Below the pieces are notes generated by a model. It did not search any database. It was given only the letters and a program-made list of their open reading frames with translations, and had not been told where the DNA came from. The position numbers and the translations under genes were made by a program. This document shows, piece by piece, positions 51,941 to 61,472 of a DNA stretch of 64,000 nt (position 1 is its first letter; every line of letters starts with the position of its first letter). The DNA comes from Candidatus Defluviilinea proxima. Its GTDB lineage: Bacteria; Chloroflexota; Anaerolineae; Anaerolineales; Villigracilaceae. The stretch lies in assembly GCA_016721115.1 (NCBI GenBank), contig JADKIW010000001.1, positions 945,501 through 1,009,500 of the forward strand, read 5' to 3'.

Positions 51941-52432
51941 ATGCAAAAAATAGTGACTTTTCTTTGGTTTAACGATCAGGCAAAAGAAGCCGTAGATTTA
52001 TATGTATCGCTATTTGAAGATGCAAAAATAACAAACACATCGTATCTTACAGAGTCAGTGGCAAAAGCAGCCGGAAAGAACCCCGGAGATGTATCAACAA
52101 TAGACTTTGAACTGAATGGCCAAAACTTCACTGCGCTAAATGGTGGTCCGATGTATACTTTTAGCGAAGCTATTTCTATTTTGGTGTATTGCAAGACCCA
52201 AGAAGAACTTGACAAGTTATGGGACGCGCTAGCCGAAGGCGGCGAAATACTTTCTTGTGGATGGCTCAAAGATAAATATGGCATAACGTGGCAGATCACC
52301 CCGGAAAGCCTAGACATCATGATGCGTGATCCAGACACTGCTAAAGCGGATCGGGTTAGCGCTGCTATGCTGAGCATGGAAGGCAAACTGAATATAAGCG
52401 AGCTTGAAAAAGCTTATAACAACGTACAATAA
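51941..52432 (+). CDS. VOC-superfamily protein, PhnB-like
   Basis: 163 residues. QKIVTFLWFNDQAKEAVDLY, STIDFELNGQNFTALNGGP and DKYGITWQITPE are the PhnB/3-dmu-9 signature of the VOC (glyoxalase-like) fold. The last part LDIMMRDPDTAKADRVSAAML is typical of this family. Members bind small molecules or metals; no enzymatic role is assigned. GAAGGAG precedes the ATG. Ends 123 bp before a bidirectional terminator shared with the HD gene. Confidence 0.85.
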   Translation: MQKIVTFLWFNDQAKEAVDLYVSLFEDAKITNTSYLTESVAKAAGKNPGDVSTIDFELNGQNFTALNGGPMYTFSEAISILVYCKTQEELDKLWDALAEGGEILSCGWLKDKYGITWQITPESLDIMMRDPDTAKADRVSAAMLSMEGKLNISELEKAYNNVQ

Positions 52433-52554
52433 TTTAATGAAATAACTATTTACTAGACAAACCTATTCGATACGCCAACCAACTGACGTGACATCAAGGA
52501 TAGTCACTATTTTATTCTCGGTGCATCCACGCATCAGTGATTACAGAGAAACAA

Positions 52555-52583
52555 AAAACGGGACACACAGTGTGTCCCGTTTT
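52555..52583. terminator. Bidirectional terminator
   Basis: AAAACGGGACACA and TGTGTCCCGTTTT form a 13-bp perfect stem with a CAG loop, A-rich on the left and T-rich on the right, between two convergent genes (VOC and HD). Confidence 0.85.
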
Positions 52584-52586
52584 GAT

Positions 52587-53159
52587 TTACGGCTTTGGAA
52601 TATTCCCTTCCAAGTCCAACTCGGGTGCGATACGCCGCATCGCAGTGATGACATTCCCTACATGCTCCCACAACTCGATGCCGAATTCTTTTGCGGCATG
52701 TTCCATTTCGGGGCGGGAAGTACCAGCGGCAAAGGCTTTATCCTTCCACTTCTTTTTAACAGACGAAGGCTCAAGGTCATAGAGTGAACGCGAGGGGCGA
52801 ACCAATGCAACGGCGGTGATGAGACCAGTCACTTCATCACACGCACAAATCGCTTTGCGAACCATCGTATCACGTGGCAGGTTCAAGTGGTCGGCATGGC
52901 TCAAGATATCTTGAATGATGCCTTCATCCACGCCACGTTCCCGTAACATCGGCGCACCATCTTGCGGATGCTGTTCAAGCGTTGGGTGAATTTCCCAATC
53001 AAAATCGTGGAGCAGGCCGATCAATCCCCACCGTTCGACATCTTCGCCAAACTTCTCGGCATAGAAACGCATCGCGGCTTCCACCGAAAGCATGTGGCGT
53101 ACCAATCCTTCGTTCTTCACATATTCACGCACAAGAGCTAAAGCTTCATCACGGGTCAT
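52587..53159 (-). CDS. HD-domain phosphohydrolase
   Basis: 190 residues from MTRDEALALV with AAGG upstream; the longer reading lacks conservation. The HD motif is GLIGLLHDFDWEIHP (HD pair about residues 50-51), with the earlier His in LVRHMLSVEA and later SHADH, the His/Asp metal ligands of a HDIG phosphohydrolase. Probably hydrolyses a phosphoester such as a nucleotide. It follows by 64 bp the broken nucleotidyltransferase gene in the same direction. Confidence 0.87.
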   Translation of the reverse strand: MTRDEALALVREYVKNEGLVRHMLSVEAAMRFYAEKFGEDVERWGLIGLLHDFDWEIHPTLEQHPQDGAPMLRERGVDEGIIQDILSHADHLNLPRDTMVRKAICACDEVTGLITAVALVRPSRSLYDLEPSSVKKKWKDKAFAAGTSRPEMEHAAKEFGIELWEHVGNVITAMRRIAPELDLEGNIPKP

Positions 53160-53223
53160 GGTTTTCCTTTTGGAATCGACAACTTGCTGTCGAATACACG
53201 GGAGCAAGCTCCCGCCTCCACAA

Positions 53224-53853
53224 TCAAATACTTGTCGATGTCTCCAAACCATATTGCGTGGAGAGATCATCGAGCAGGCTTTCCACTTCATCGAGGAAAT
53301 GGTCGAGCGCATCCACGCGTTCTTCGATGCCCACAACCGTCAGGCCAAGCTGACCACACGCCGCACGCCATGGGTTGACCGCCATATCAGGCAGAACATC
53401 CACAGCCAAAGTCCACGTTTGCAACAAAGGCCACAACGCGGCACGAGGCTTACTGGTTTCAAGCATCGCAAGGATCGCTTTTTCATAATAGTTCACACGC
53501 ACAGAATTGATGCGCGGATCTACGCGATTACTTTCTGTTGCGGCTTCAAAGGCTTGTTTCCAATCCGGTAACCATGCCTGTATTGCGGACGCTTCCAAAG
53601 CGGATGCGCCCAACAGACCGATGAGCGCCGCGTCCATGCCGGGACGTTGGGCTGTTTCGGCCCTCGATTCAAAGTCCATCATCAGACGGCGTTCCTGCAA
53701 CGGCGGACCCGATAACTCTGCCACCGCATTGACCGCATGATACAACGACTTCATGTACTTGGTCACATCTTTCGGGGTGACCGTGTCACTGATCTCCAAC
53801 AGGTCGCGCCAGATCTGACGTCCATGTGCAAGCAGGGAGCGGGAACGTTGCAA
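53224..53853 (-). pseudogene. C-terminal part of a split nucleotidyltransferase-type protein
   Basis: 209 residues read from TTG. LLAHGRQIWRDLLEISDTVTP and LMMDFESRAETAQRPGMD are a helical domain, presumably the continuation of the upstream nucleotidyltransferase gene in another frame. Adding one C to the CCC run near 53878 would join the two into one protein of about 342 residues. The frameshift position is close to the overlap (53763-53853). Confidence 0.62.
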
Positions 53854-54251
53854 CGCGAGCGCAGGGAGTTGAACTCAAAGCCCGCACGCAAACCAGCCTG
53901 CACGAACTCGAAAAACTTCTCGCGCTCGAACAGCAGTTGCGGATCGTACATCTCCCATCCCAGCCACGGGTCAAGCCGTAACTCACGCGGACGTTTGAAC
54001 TCTGCCTTCGCGCGGTTACCAATGTCCACGTGGAAATCGGGGGTCAGGCGCACGAATTCGCGGCGGTGTTTCGGTTCTTCTTTGTGGACGAAGATGATGT
54101 CAATATCCGCAGTGCCGCCGAGCATGGGGTCAAGCTCATCGTTCGCAAGCGAACCCGTCAGGTACGCGGCGATAATTTCCTTATCGTTGAAGGCGCGTTC
54201 CTGTGCGGTCTCTTTGGCTATTCGGATGAGTGATTCTCTTGTAACTCGCAT
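53763..54251 (-). CDS. Nucleotidyltransferase-domain protein, N-terminal fragment
   Basis: 162 residues. The MNT fold motif is YLTGSLANDELDPMLGGTADIDIIFVHKEE, with GS and the DxD metal-binding pair; a further acidic residue is in FHVDIGNR. Such enzymes transfer nucleotides to small molecules or proteins. The last 35 residues after GFEF are in the wrong frame if the neighbouring fragment is the true continuation. Located before the HD gene in the same direction, a pairing common for nucleotide-handling genes. Confidence 0.68.
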   Translation of the reverse strand: MRVTRESLIRIAKETAQERAFNDKEIIAAYLTGSLANDELDPMLGGTADIDIIFVHKEEPKHRREFVRLTPDFHVDIGNRAKAEFKRPRELRLDPWLGWEMYDPQLLFEREKFFEFVQAGLRAGFEFNSLRSRCNVPAPCLHMDVRSGATCWRSVTRSPRKM

Positions 54252-54262
54252 AATTTATTTCC

Positions 54263-54380
54263 TCTCGCCCTGAGTGGAACGAAGTGAAGTCGAAGGGCGG
54301 GGTTCAAAACAGATTCTGTTGCTTATGATACTCACGCTTCGACTACATTTCTCGCTTCGCTCGTCATTCCGCTCAGCGCG
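54263..54380. repeat. Dispersed palindromic repeat between the dNK and nucleotidyltransferase genes
   Basis: CTCGCCCTGAGTGGAACG ... GAAGTCGAAGGGCGG ... ACGCTTCGACTACATTTC ... CATTCCGCTCAGCGCG; imperfect inverted repeats, same family as the repeats at 16723, 24853 and 42525. Confidence 0.75.
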
Positions 54381-54383
54381 ATG

Positions 54384-55019
54384 TTACGGCAAAGGTAAGG
54401 CTTGTTGGAACGGAGGCAGGCTCAGGCTTTGTCTGATGCGCTCTTCCACAAGTTTCAGATGTTCAGGGTTTTGGATAATGTTCAAGTCGTTCGTGTCAAT
54501 CGTCAAAACAGGAGTATGGTCAAATGGCTTTGAAAAGAAATTCTCATACGCTTTGTTGAGTTGATCGATATAGGCACGCTCCATCTGCCTTTCATACGGA
54601 CGGTCGCGCAGGGCGATGCGTTGCATGAGGGTTTCGGTGTTGGCTTGCAAATAAACGAGCAGGTCGGGCTTTTCGATCTTTTCGGCGAGCGCCTCGTGGA
54701 CCTTGTAGTACATGTCGAGTTCGTCGCCTTGCAGGTTGATCTGTGCGAAGAGCGCGTCTTTGGCGAAAGTGTAATCGGCGAAAAGATTTTTACCTGTGCC
54801 AATGATCTCATGTACCGTGCGACGCTGTTGATGATAACGACTCAACAAAAAGAAGATCTGCGTTTGAAAAGCATACCGTTCGCGGTCGCTGTAGAAATCA
54901 GAGAGGAAGGGGTTCTCCTCAAAAACTTCCAAAATAATTTCAGCATCAAATGATGACTGAAGAAGGCGGGCAAGGGTGGTCTTACCGACTCCGATCACCC
55001 CTTCGATGGCTACGTACAT
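54384..55019 (-). CDS. Deoxynucleoside kinase (dAK/dGK/dCK type)
   Basis: 211 residues. P-loop EGVIGVGKTTLARLL (residues 6-20), then FLSDFYSDRERYAFQTQIFFL, DYTFAKDALFAQI and the LID ALRDRPYERQMERAYIDQLNKAY. The family phosphorylates purine or pyrimidine deoxynucleosides in the salvage pathway. Replacement of the usual DRS by DYT is as seen in some bacterial members. Complete gene, ATG start. Confidence 0.9.
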   Translation of the reverse strand: MYVAIEGVIGVGKTTLARLLQSSFDAEIILEVFEENPFLSDFYSDRERYAFQTQIFFLLSRYHQQRRTVHEIIGTGKNLFADYTFAKDALFAQINLQGDELDMYYKVHEALAEKIEKPDLLVYLQANTETLMQRIALRDRPYERQMERAYIDQLNKAYENFFSKPFDHTPVLTIDTNDLNIIQNPEHLKLVEERIRQSLSLPPFQQALPLP

Positions 55020-55165
55020 GGATTGCGCTCCATATGGGTAAGTTATTGTAAGGATACCATAAATAAAGTATCAAGTGACAGGTTTTGATGTGTCAGGTGT
55101 CCATTATAAAAAGACCGCGCTGGTGCTAGACTCTGGCCGATTCAAAGACTGAAAGGACACAAAAT

Positions 55166-56326
55166 ATGTCATCCAAAGTATTTTTCGGTACAGCACGTCA
55201 GGCACGGCTTGAAGCAAAAGAAACTTTGCCCGCCAAACTGGACTTGATCCTCGACCAACTTCACCTGCGCGACCGCGTGAAAGGCGAGACTGTTGTCATC
55301 AAGATGCACACGGGCAACAACATGATCTATTCGACCATTCATCCGGTGTTCATACGGCGCGTAGTGCAAGCCATCAAGGATGGAGGCGGCAAGCCTTTCG
55401 TGGCGGATGTCAACTGGGATACGGAGGGAGCCGAGAAACGCGGCTATTCCAATGAAGTGATCGGTTGTCCCGTGTATCCTGCGGCGGGACCGGACGAGAA
55501 ATATTTCTATGGACACGAGCGGCCGTTTAAGAATATCCAAAAGTGGAAAGTCTCCGGGTTGATCCAGGACTCCAGTTTCATGGTCAACTTCGCACACGTA
55601 AAGGGACATCCCAGCTGTGGATTTGGCGCGGCGTTCAAGAATATTGCTTTGGGTTGCATGGCGGGCAATACGCGCGGACAGATGCATGATGCCATGCACT
55701 ATGACCCATACTGGTTTCCCGAGAAATGTCCGGATAAGAGTCTGATGCAGAAGATCGTGGATGTTTGCCCGCATGACGGCATTGTCATTGATAAGAATGA
55801 CTCGAACCAGTTGCATATGCACTTCGAGCAATGCAACCAATGCGGGCGTTGCCTTAAGGCGGCGCCAGAAGGCAGTTTGAAGATCGATGCTGTCAACTTT
55901 CACACCTTCCAGGAAGCGTGTGCGATCTCGACTGACATTGTCCTTTCGACGTTCGCGCCGGGCAAGGCCGTGCATCTCAACCTCGCCACGCACATGACCC
56001 CGGTCTGTGACTGCTTCGGGTTCACGTCCATGCCCATTTTGCCGGATGCAGGCGTCTTCGGTTCGGATGATATTGTTGCGCTAGACAAAGCCACATTGGA
56101 TGTGATCTCCAAAACAAAACTGATCGAAGACAATATCCCCACCACCATGGAAGTCCACACCCGCGAGGGACATCCCTTCCGTTGGTTACATGGCCCGCAC
56201 AAGGACCCGTATCTGGTCACAGAGTATGGCGAGAAACTGGGCCTCGGTACGCGCGATTACGAATTGGTGGATGTGATGCCGCTGGAGTTCCCGGAGCGCT
56301 CAACCTTGACGTATATTGCGGCGTAG
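55166..56326 (+). CDS. DUF362 iron-sulfur protein
   Basis: 386 residues. KVFFGTARQARL, MHTGNNMIYSTIHPVFIRR, NFAHVKGHPSCGFGAAFKNI match DUF362. A ferredoxin-like segment CPHDGI ... CNQCGRCLKAAPEG (Cys ligands near residues 200-240) suggests one [4Fe-4S] cluster. Cytosolic; proposed roles are in anaerobic electron transfer or metal-linked reactions, not established. GAAAGGA is upstream. It converges with the ABC exporter genes, separated by a strong terminator. Confidence 0.9.
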   Translation: MSSKVFFGTARQARLEAKETLPAKLDLILDQLHLRDRVKGETVVIKMHTGNNMIYSTIHPVFIRRVVQAIKDGGGKPFVADVNWDTEGAEKRGYSNEVIGCPVYPAAGPDEKYFYGHERPFKNIQKWKVSGLIQDSSFMVNFAHVKGHPSCGFGAAFKNIALGCMAGNTRGQMHDAMHYDPYWFPEKCPDKSLMQKIVDVCPHDGIVIDKNDSNQLHMHFEQCNQCGRCLKAAPEGSLKIDAVNFHTFQEACAISTDIVLSTFAPGKAVHLNLATHMTPVCDCFGFTSMPILPDAGVFGSDDIVALDKATLDVISKTKLIEDNIPTTMEVHTREGHPFRWLHGPHKDPYLVTEYGEKLGLGTRDYELVDVMPLEFPERSTLTYIAA

Positions 56327-56347
56327 TTAGATTGAGAGTTAAAACAA

Positions 56348-56380
56348 AAACGAGCGGCGAGAAAATCTCGCCGCTCGTTT
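56348..56380. terminator. Strong bidirectional terminator
   Basis: AAACGAGCGGCGAGA and TCTCGCCGCTCGTTT form a 15-bp stem with a 3-nt loop, with T-rich tracts on both strands. It ends both the DUF362 gene and the minus-strand ABC operon. Confidence 0.92.
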
Positions 56381-56386
56381 TATTTA

Positions 56387-58273
56387 TTAGTCAGCCGCTA
56401 CAGGTTCCTGCACCAGCAAATGTTCAAACTGGCTGTTGTGCAGTTCTGCATAGAAGCCTTTCTTCGCAAGCAGTTCTTCGTGCGTACCTTGCTCTACGAT
56501 ATCACCGTGGTTCATCACGAGGATCAAGTCCGCATTGCGGATGGTGGACAGGCGATGCGCGATGACAAACGATGTTCGGTTCTTCATCAAACTATCCATG
56601 GCACGCTGGATCAAGATCTCGGTTCTTGTATCGACCGAGCTTGTTGCCTCATCGAGGATCAGGATCTTCGGGTCGGCCAGGAACGCGCGCGCGATGGTCA
56701 GCAATTGCATCTGTCCCTGTGAAATGTTGGTGGTCTCTTCGTTGAGCACCATGTTATAGCCATCCGGCAGGGTGTGGATGAAGTGGTCCACATGCGCCAT
56801 TTGCGCGGCGGCGATCACTTCTTCATCGGTGGCATCCGGGCGGCCATAACGGATGTTTTCCATGATGGAGCCGTTGTAGAGCCACGTATCCTGCAAGACC
56901 ATACCGAACATCTTGCGCAGATCCTTGCGGGTGAAATCGCGGATGTCGTGCCCATCCACAAGGATGGAGCCACTGTTCACATCGTAGAAGCGCATCAGCA
57001 ACTTGACCATAGTGGTCTTGCCCGCGCCGGTCGGACCGACAATAGCGATCTTATGACCGGCTTCCGCTTCTGCGGAGAAATCGTTGATGATGACCTTGTC
57101 TTCGCTGTAACCGAAATGGACGTCCTTGAATTCCACATGTCCCTGCACGTTCTCGAGCTTAATGGGACTTTCGGTCTCAGCGACTTCTTCCTCTTCTTCA
57201 AGGAATTCGAACACGCGCTCTGCCGCAGCCGCTGTCTGTTGCAAAACATTGGAGATGTTCGCCAGCTGTGAGATGGGCTGGGTGAATGAGCGCACGTATT
57301 GAATGAATGCTTGAATATCACCGACGGTGATGGTCCCTTTGATGGCGAGATAACCACCGAGGATCGCAACCGCCACATACCCAAGGTTACCGATGAACAT
57401 CATGATTGGCATCATCAAGCCAGAGAGGAACTGGGACTTCCACGCCACGTCAAAGAGCACGTTGTTCGATTCATCGAACTTCTTGATGCTCTCTTCTTCG
57501 CCGTTGAAGGCCTTCATGACGATATGTCCGCTGTACATTTCCTCGACGTGGCCGTTGACATGACCGAGGTAATCCTGCTGTTGCTTGAAGTACTTCTGTG
57601 ACTGACGCACGATCAACATGACCGTGATCATCGAAAGCGGAATGATGACCAGCGCCACCAATGTCATCAACCAACTGATCGAGAACATCATGATCAACAC
57701 ACCAACTACGGTCACCAGTGAGGTGATAATCTGAGTCATGCTCTGGCTGAGGGTCTGGTTGACCGTGTCCACATCGTTGGTGATGCGCGAGAGCACTTCG
57801 CCATGCGTGGTGCCGTCGAAATAACGCAACGGCATGCGATTCATCTTCTCCGAAATATCACGACGGAAACGATAGGCAATGTTCGTGGAAACATCGGCCA
57901 TGATCCAGCCCTGGATGTAGGCAAAGAGCGTCGAAAGCAGATACAGGCCGAGGGTTATGAGAGCGATGCGTCCGATCGCGTCAAAGTCAATGGAACCGGT
58001 ACCGGCCAGTTTGGCCATCACACCTTCGAAGAGCTTTGTCGTCGCCTGACCGAGAATTTTCGGCCCATAAATATTTGCGGCCGTGGAAGCAATGGCAAAG
58101 ATGAAGACGACAACAATCGCTTTCCTATACTCACCAAGATAGGCGATCAGTTTCTTCATCGTACCTTTAAAATCTTGCGCCTTTACAACGGGGCCTCCCA
58201 TCCCGGGGTGACCACCCATCATTGGGCCGCCACGACCTGGACCTCCGGCGCCGGGTCTACCTTGCATCATCAT
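56387..58273 (-). CDS. ABC exporter half-transporter with ATPase domain (second subunit)
   Basis: 628 residues. Gly/Met-rich N-terminus (GRPGAGGPGRGGPMMGG), six helices of an exporter domain (about 40-330), then an ATPase with Walker A GPTGAGKTTMVKLL, signature NISQGQMQLL (non-canonical, lacking the usual SGG) and Walker B ILILDEATSSVD, then AHRLSTI. The pair with the upstream half-transporter suggests a heterodimeric exporter of the LmrCD/BmrCD type, in which one site is degenerate. Overlaps the first subunit by 4 bp. Regulated with SDR and MarR genes (operon). Confidence 0.93.
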   Translation of the reverse strand: MMMQGRPGAGGPGRGGPMMGGHPGMGGPVVKAQDFKGTMKKLIAYLGEYRKAIVVVFIFAIASTAANIYGPKILGQATTKLFEGVMAKLAGTGSIDFDAIGRIALITLGLYLLSTLFAYIQGWIMADVSTNIAYRFRRDISEKMNRMPLRYFDGTTHGEVLSRITNDVDTVNQTLSQSMTQIITSLVTVVGVLIMMFSISWLMTLVALVIIPLSMITVMLIVRQSQKYFKQQQDYLGHVNGHVEEMYSGHIVMKAFNGEEESIKKFDESNNVLFDVAWKSQFLSGLMMPIMMFIGNLGYVAVAILGGYLAIKGTITVGDIQAFIQYVRSFTQPISQLANISNVLQQTAAAAERVFEFLEEEEEVAETESPIKLENVQGHVEFKDVHFGYSEDKVIINDFSAEAEAGHKIAIVGPTGAGKTTMVKLLMRFYDVNSGSILVDGHDIRDFTRKDLRKMFGMVLQDTWLYNGSIMENIRYGRPDATDEEVIAAAQMAHVDHFIHTLPDGYNMVLNEETTNISQGQMQLLTIARAFLADPKILILDEATSSVDTRTEILIQRAMDSLMKNRTSFVIAHRLSTIRNADLILVMNHGDIVEQGTHEELLAKKGFYAELHNSQFEHLLVQEPVAAD

Positions 58274-60507
58274 GCTAGTTCCTCCTGAGTGAGTTGCGAC
58301 GTGGCAATCTCACGATACGTTTCACAATTTTCCATTAATTCGCGGTGTGTGCCTTTGCCGACAATACGGCCTTCATCGAGCACGATGATCTGTTCGGCGT
58401 TCTTGATGGTGGAGACACGTTGAGTCACGATCAACATGGTGCTGTTCGCGGCATGTTCTTTGAACGCACGGCGCAATGCGGCATCAGTCTTGAAATCGAG
58501 CGCGGAGAAACTGTCGTCGAGGATATAGATCGGTGGTTTCTTGACAATCGCACGCGCTATTGAGAGGCGTTGTTTTTGTCCACCAGAGACGTTTGACCCG
58601 CCCTGAGAAATCTGCATGGCCATTCCTTCAGGGCTGGATGTCACAAATTCTTTCGCCTGTGCGATCATAATGGCGCTTTCCAGCATTTCAGGTGTGGCAT
58701 TCTTATCGGCATACAACAGGTTGCTTTCGATGGTACCGGAGAACAGCGAACCTTTTTGCGGAACATACCCGATCTTTTCGCGCAGTTCGTGTTGGGTCAC
58801 CTCGCGGATATCCACACCATCCACCAAAATAGAGCCACCGGTGACCTCATAGAAGCGCGGCAACAAGCTGATGATTGTGGATTTACCGGAGCCGGTCGAA
58901 CCGATGAACGCGGTCATTTGTCCCGGTTGGGCGGTAAAGTTGATATCGTGCAAGATGTCCTCGTCGGCACCGGGATAACGGAATGACACGTTACGGAATT
59001 CCACCATGCCCTTGAAGGGTTCGGGGAATTTCTTCGGCTCTTTCGGATCGTGAATATGGATCTCGGTTTCGAGAACCTCAGCGATGCGTTCAGCGGATAC
59101 GGAGGCACGCGGAAGGATGATGAACAACATGGACATCATCAAGAACGCGAACATGATCTGCATGCCATATTGCATGAAGGCGATCATGTCACCGACCTGC
59201 ATGTTTGCATCAGCAACCTGTCTGGCGCCAAACCAAATGACACCCAGCATCAACAGGTTCATAATGAACATCATGAGCGGCATCATCACAACCATTGTTC
59301 GGTTGATGAACAACGAGATAGCGGTCAGATCTGAATTGGCTTTATCGAATCGTTCTTTCTCAAAGCCTTGCATGTTGAACGCACGGATGACCATCATGCC
59401 CGAGAGATTTTCACGAGCCACCAGGTTTACACGATCCGTCAACTTTTGAATGATCCTGAACTTGGGCATGGCAATAGTCATAACGATAACGATCAAGCTG
59501 ACCAGCATCAAAACTGCCACGACGATAAGCCACGCAAGAGGCGAATCCTTGGAAAGCACCTTGATGACACCACCGACACCGATCAAGGGCGCGTAGAAGA
59601 TCATGCGCACCATAATCATGACCACCGTCTGGATCTGGGTGATGTCGTTGGTGGTGCGGGTGATCAAAGAGGCTGTTGAGAAATGTTCAAACTCGGTGCT
59701 GGAGAAGGATTCCACTGTTTTGAAGGTATCGCGACGAATATCACGCCCCATACCGGCGGCGATCTTCGCAGAGAGATACCCCACAATGATCGTACAAAGG
59801 GCAGAGAGTAACGTCAGCCCAAGCATCCATGCGCCAAGATTCATGATGTAGCGGTTTTGCAGTTTGGCTGTATCCATGCCAAGTGCTTCATATTCTGCCT
59901 TGACCGCACTGACCGCCGCCTGTGCGACCATGCTTTCGCCCAATGCATCAAATTTTGAATTGACGCCATCCTTGATCTTGGTCAATGTTTCAGCGGGAAG
60001 CTTACCAAGCACTGAGAACACATCGGTACCGGGGGGGAGTTTGCTCAAGTCACCAAATCCACCACCCATTTGCGCGGCTTTGGATGGGTCGGCTGCGGCT
60101 TGTTCAATGGCCGAAACCGTTAGAAGTGACTTCGCCATGATGGGGCTGAGCTTGTCGATCTCAGCCTGATCCACCTTGTTCAATACATAAATGGCTTCTG
60201 TTTCCAGGATGGGATATTCTTTTACATATGTTTCATAGTCGGCAGAATTCTTATCCACCAACGTATAGTCTGCAAGGACTGTGTCTTTATCTTCCGCGCT
60301 CATGAAGATGAATACACGGTTCATCTCACTTTCACGAATGGCCTGCGGCACGGCATTTTCCACGCCGCCCTGTTGAATACCGGTATTGACGATGCGTGAA
60401 AGATAATCTGGCAACGCCAGGTCAAAGTTTGCCTGCGCAAATAAAAGCGCTATCGAAACAATGAGCATCAATAAATAAGGTTTTGTATATTTTGCCAATT
60501 TAGTCAT
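58270..60507 (-). CDS. ABC exporter half-transporter with ATPase domain (first subunit)
   Basis: 745 residues. After the first helix there is an extra extracytoplasmic stretch of about 150 residues (about 35-200) rich in charged and Ala residues, then the remaining exporter helices. ATPase: GSTGSGKSTIISLLPRF (Walker A), signature NVSGGQKQRLSIAR, Walker B IYILDDSFSALD (Asp-Asp rather than Asp-Glu), then TQRVSTI. The Walker B change marks this as the likely degenerate site; the partner keeps the Glu (LDEATSS). Such asymmetry is typical of heterodimeric drug or peptide exporters. Follows the SDR gene by 29 bp. Confidence 0.92.
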   Translation of the reverse strand: MTKLAKYTKPYLLMLIVSIALLFAQANFDLALPDYLSRIVNTGIQQGGVENAVPQAIRESEMNRVFIFMSAEDKDTVLADYTLVDKNSADYETYVKEYPILETEAIYVLNKVDQAEIDKLSPIMAKSLLTVSAIEQAAADPSKAAQMGGGFGDLSKLPPGTDVFSVLGKLPAETLTKIKDGVNSKFDALGESMVAQAAVSAVKAEYEALGMDTAKLQNRYIMNLGAWMLGLTLLSALCTIIVGYLSAKIAAGMGRDIRRDTFKTVESFSSTEFEHFSTASLITRTTNDITQIQTVVMIMVRMIFYAPLIGVGGVIKVLSKDSPLAWLIVVAVLMLVSLIVIVMTIAMPKFRIIQKLTDRVNLVARENLSGMMVIRAFNMQGFEKERFDKANSDLTAISLFINRTMVVMMPLMMFIMNLLMLGVIWFGARQVADANMQVGDMIAFMQYGMQIMFAFLMMSMLFIILPRASVSAERIAEVLETEIHIHDPKEPKKFPEPFKGMVEFRNVSFRYPGADEDILHDINFTAQPGQMTAFIGSTGSGKSTIISLLPRFYEVTGGSILVDGVDIREVTQHELREKIGYVPQKGSLFSGTIESNLLYADKNATPEMLESAIMIAQAKEFVTSSPEGMAMQISQGGSNVSGGQKQRLSIARAIVKKPPIYILDDSFSALDFKTDAALRRAFKEHAANSTMLIVTQRVSTIKNAEQIIVLDEGRIVGKGTHRELMENCETYREIATSQLTQEELA

Positions 60508-60536
60508 GGCTATTCTTATTCCTTTCTCTAAAACAG

Positions 60537-61400
60537 TTAATCGCCGCTGATGACTGGTTCAACGGATGTGATATTTAATTTCATTAACTCTTGCGGTTGT
60601 TTCTTTAGTCGTCCTAAAAGAACAACGAGAATACGTGAGAACTTGAACCATGCGGTCAAAACGGTAACCTGCATGCCGCTTTTTCCATCCGTTGCAGAAG
60701 ATGCCAGCCAGAGAGCTTTCTCTGCAGGTACATTTGCATCGTTGCCCCATAATAGGACAACATATCGCAATGGGTTAAGTTTGTCTTCGTATCCATTCAA
60801 CGCATGGACGTTACTCAACATCTCGGTCTTTACAAGCCCGGGGTTGAAGCCGAACACATCCACGCCGCTATCTTTGTATTCTTTTGCCAGAGCCATCGTG
60901 AAGTTACGCACCCAAACTTTGCTTGAGCTATAAGCATTCTGAAAAGGGACCGCGCCGTTATCGCCACGTCCAAGCAGGTTGATCAACTTTCCACTTTTCT
61001 GTTTGATGAAATAACGCATGGCAACGAATGATCCGTTATAAGTTCCGGTGATATTCGTATCGATCACACTCATAAAATCGCCGCTGGGGATATGAGCGGT
61101 CGGCCCATAGGGTGCTGAAAGGCCGGCGTTGTTGACCCAGATGTCCACACGCCCGAACGCGCTGATGGCGAACTCTGCCAACGCTTCCACCTGTTGGATG
61201 TCAGACACGTCACATGCCAGACCCGCGGCCTGCATTCCGTTTTCTTGAAGTTTTTTCACCGCTTCATCGACTGCGCGTTGTGTGCGTGATGCGATTACAA
61301 CTTTCGCGCCCTCTCGAGCATATGTTTCCGCGATGGCATAACCTAACCCGCGTGAGCCGCCGGTGATCACGGCAACTTTATTTTGTAAAATACCTTTCAT
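60537..61400 (-). CDS. SDR-family oxidoreductase
   Basis: 287 residues. TGGSRGLGYAIAET (cofactor loop), NNAGLSAPYG, catalytic motif YSSSKVWVRNF (YxxxK). The start MKGILQNKVAVITGG is correct. It lies between the MarR regulator (72 bp) and the ABC exporter genes (29 bp), all minus, so the operon may detoxify or modify and export the compound sensed by MarR (inference). Substrate unknown. Confidence 0.9.
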   Translation of the reverse strand: MKGILQNKVAVITGGSRGLGYAIAETYAREGAKVVIASRTQRAVDEAVKKLQENGMQAAGLACDVSDIQQVEALAEFAISAFGRVDIWVNNAGLSAPYGPTAHIPSGDFMSVIDTNITGTYNGSFVAMRYFIKQKSGKLINLLGRGDNGAVPFQNAYSSSKVWVRNFTMALAKEYKDSGVDVFGFNPGLVKTEMLSNVHALNGYEDKLNPLRYVVLLWGNDANVPAEKALWLASSATDGKSGMQVTVLTAWFKFSRILVVLLGRLKKQPQELMKLNITSVEPVISGD

Positions 61401-61472
61401 TCTCTTTCCTTAATCCTATAGAGTGTATATCGTGTTTGTGAATTGAATATGTATAAGCTGGGAATATTCTGC

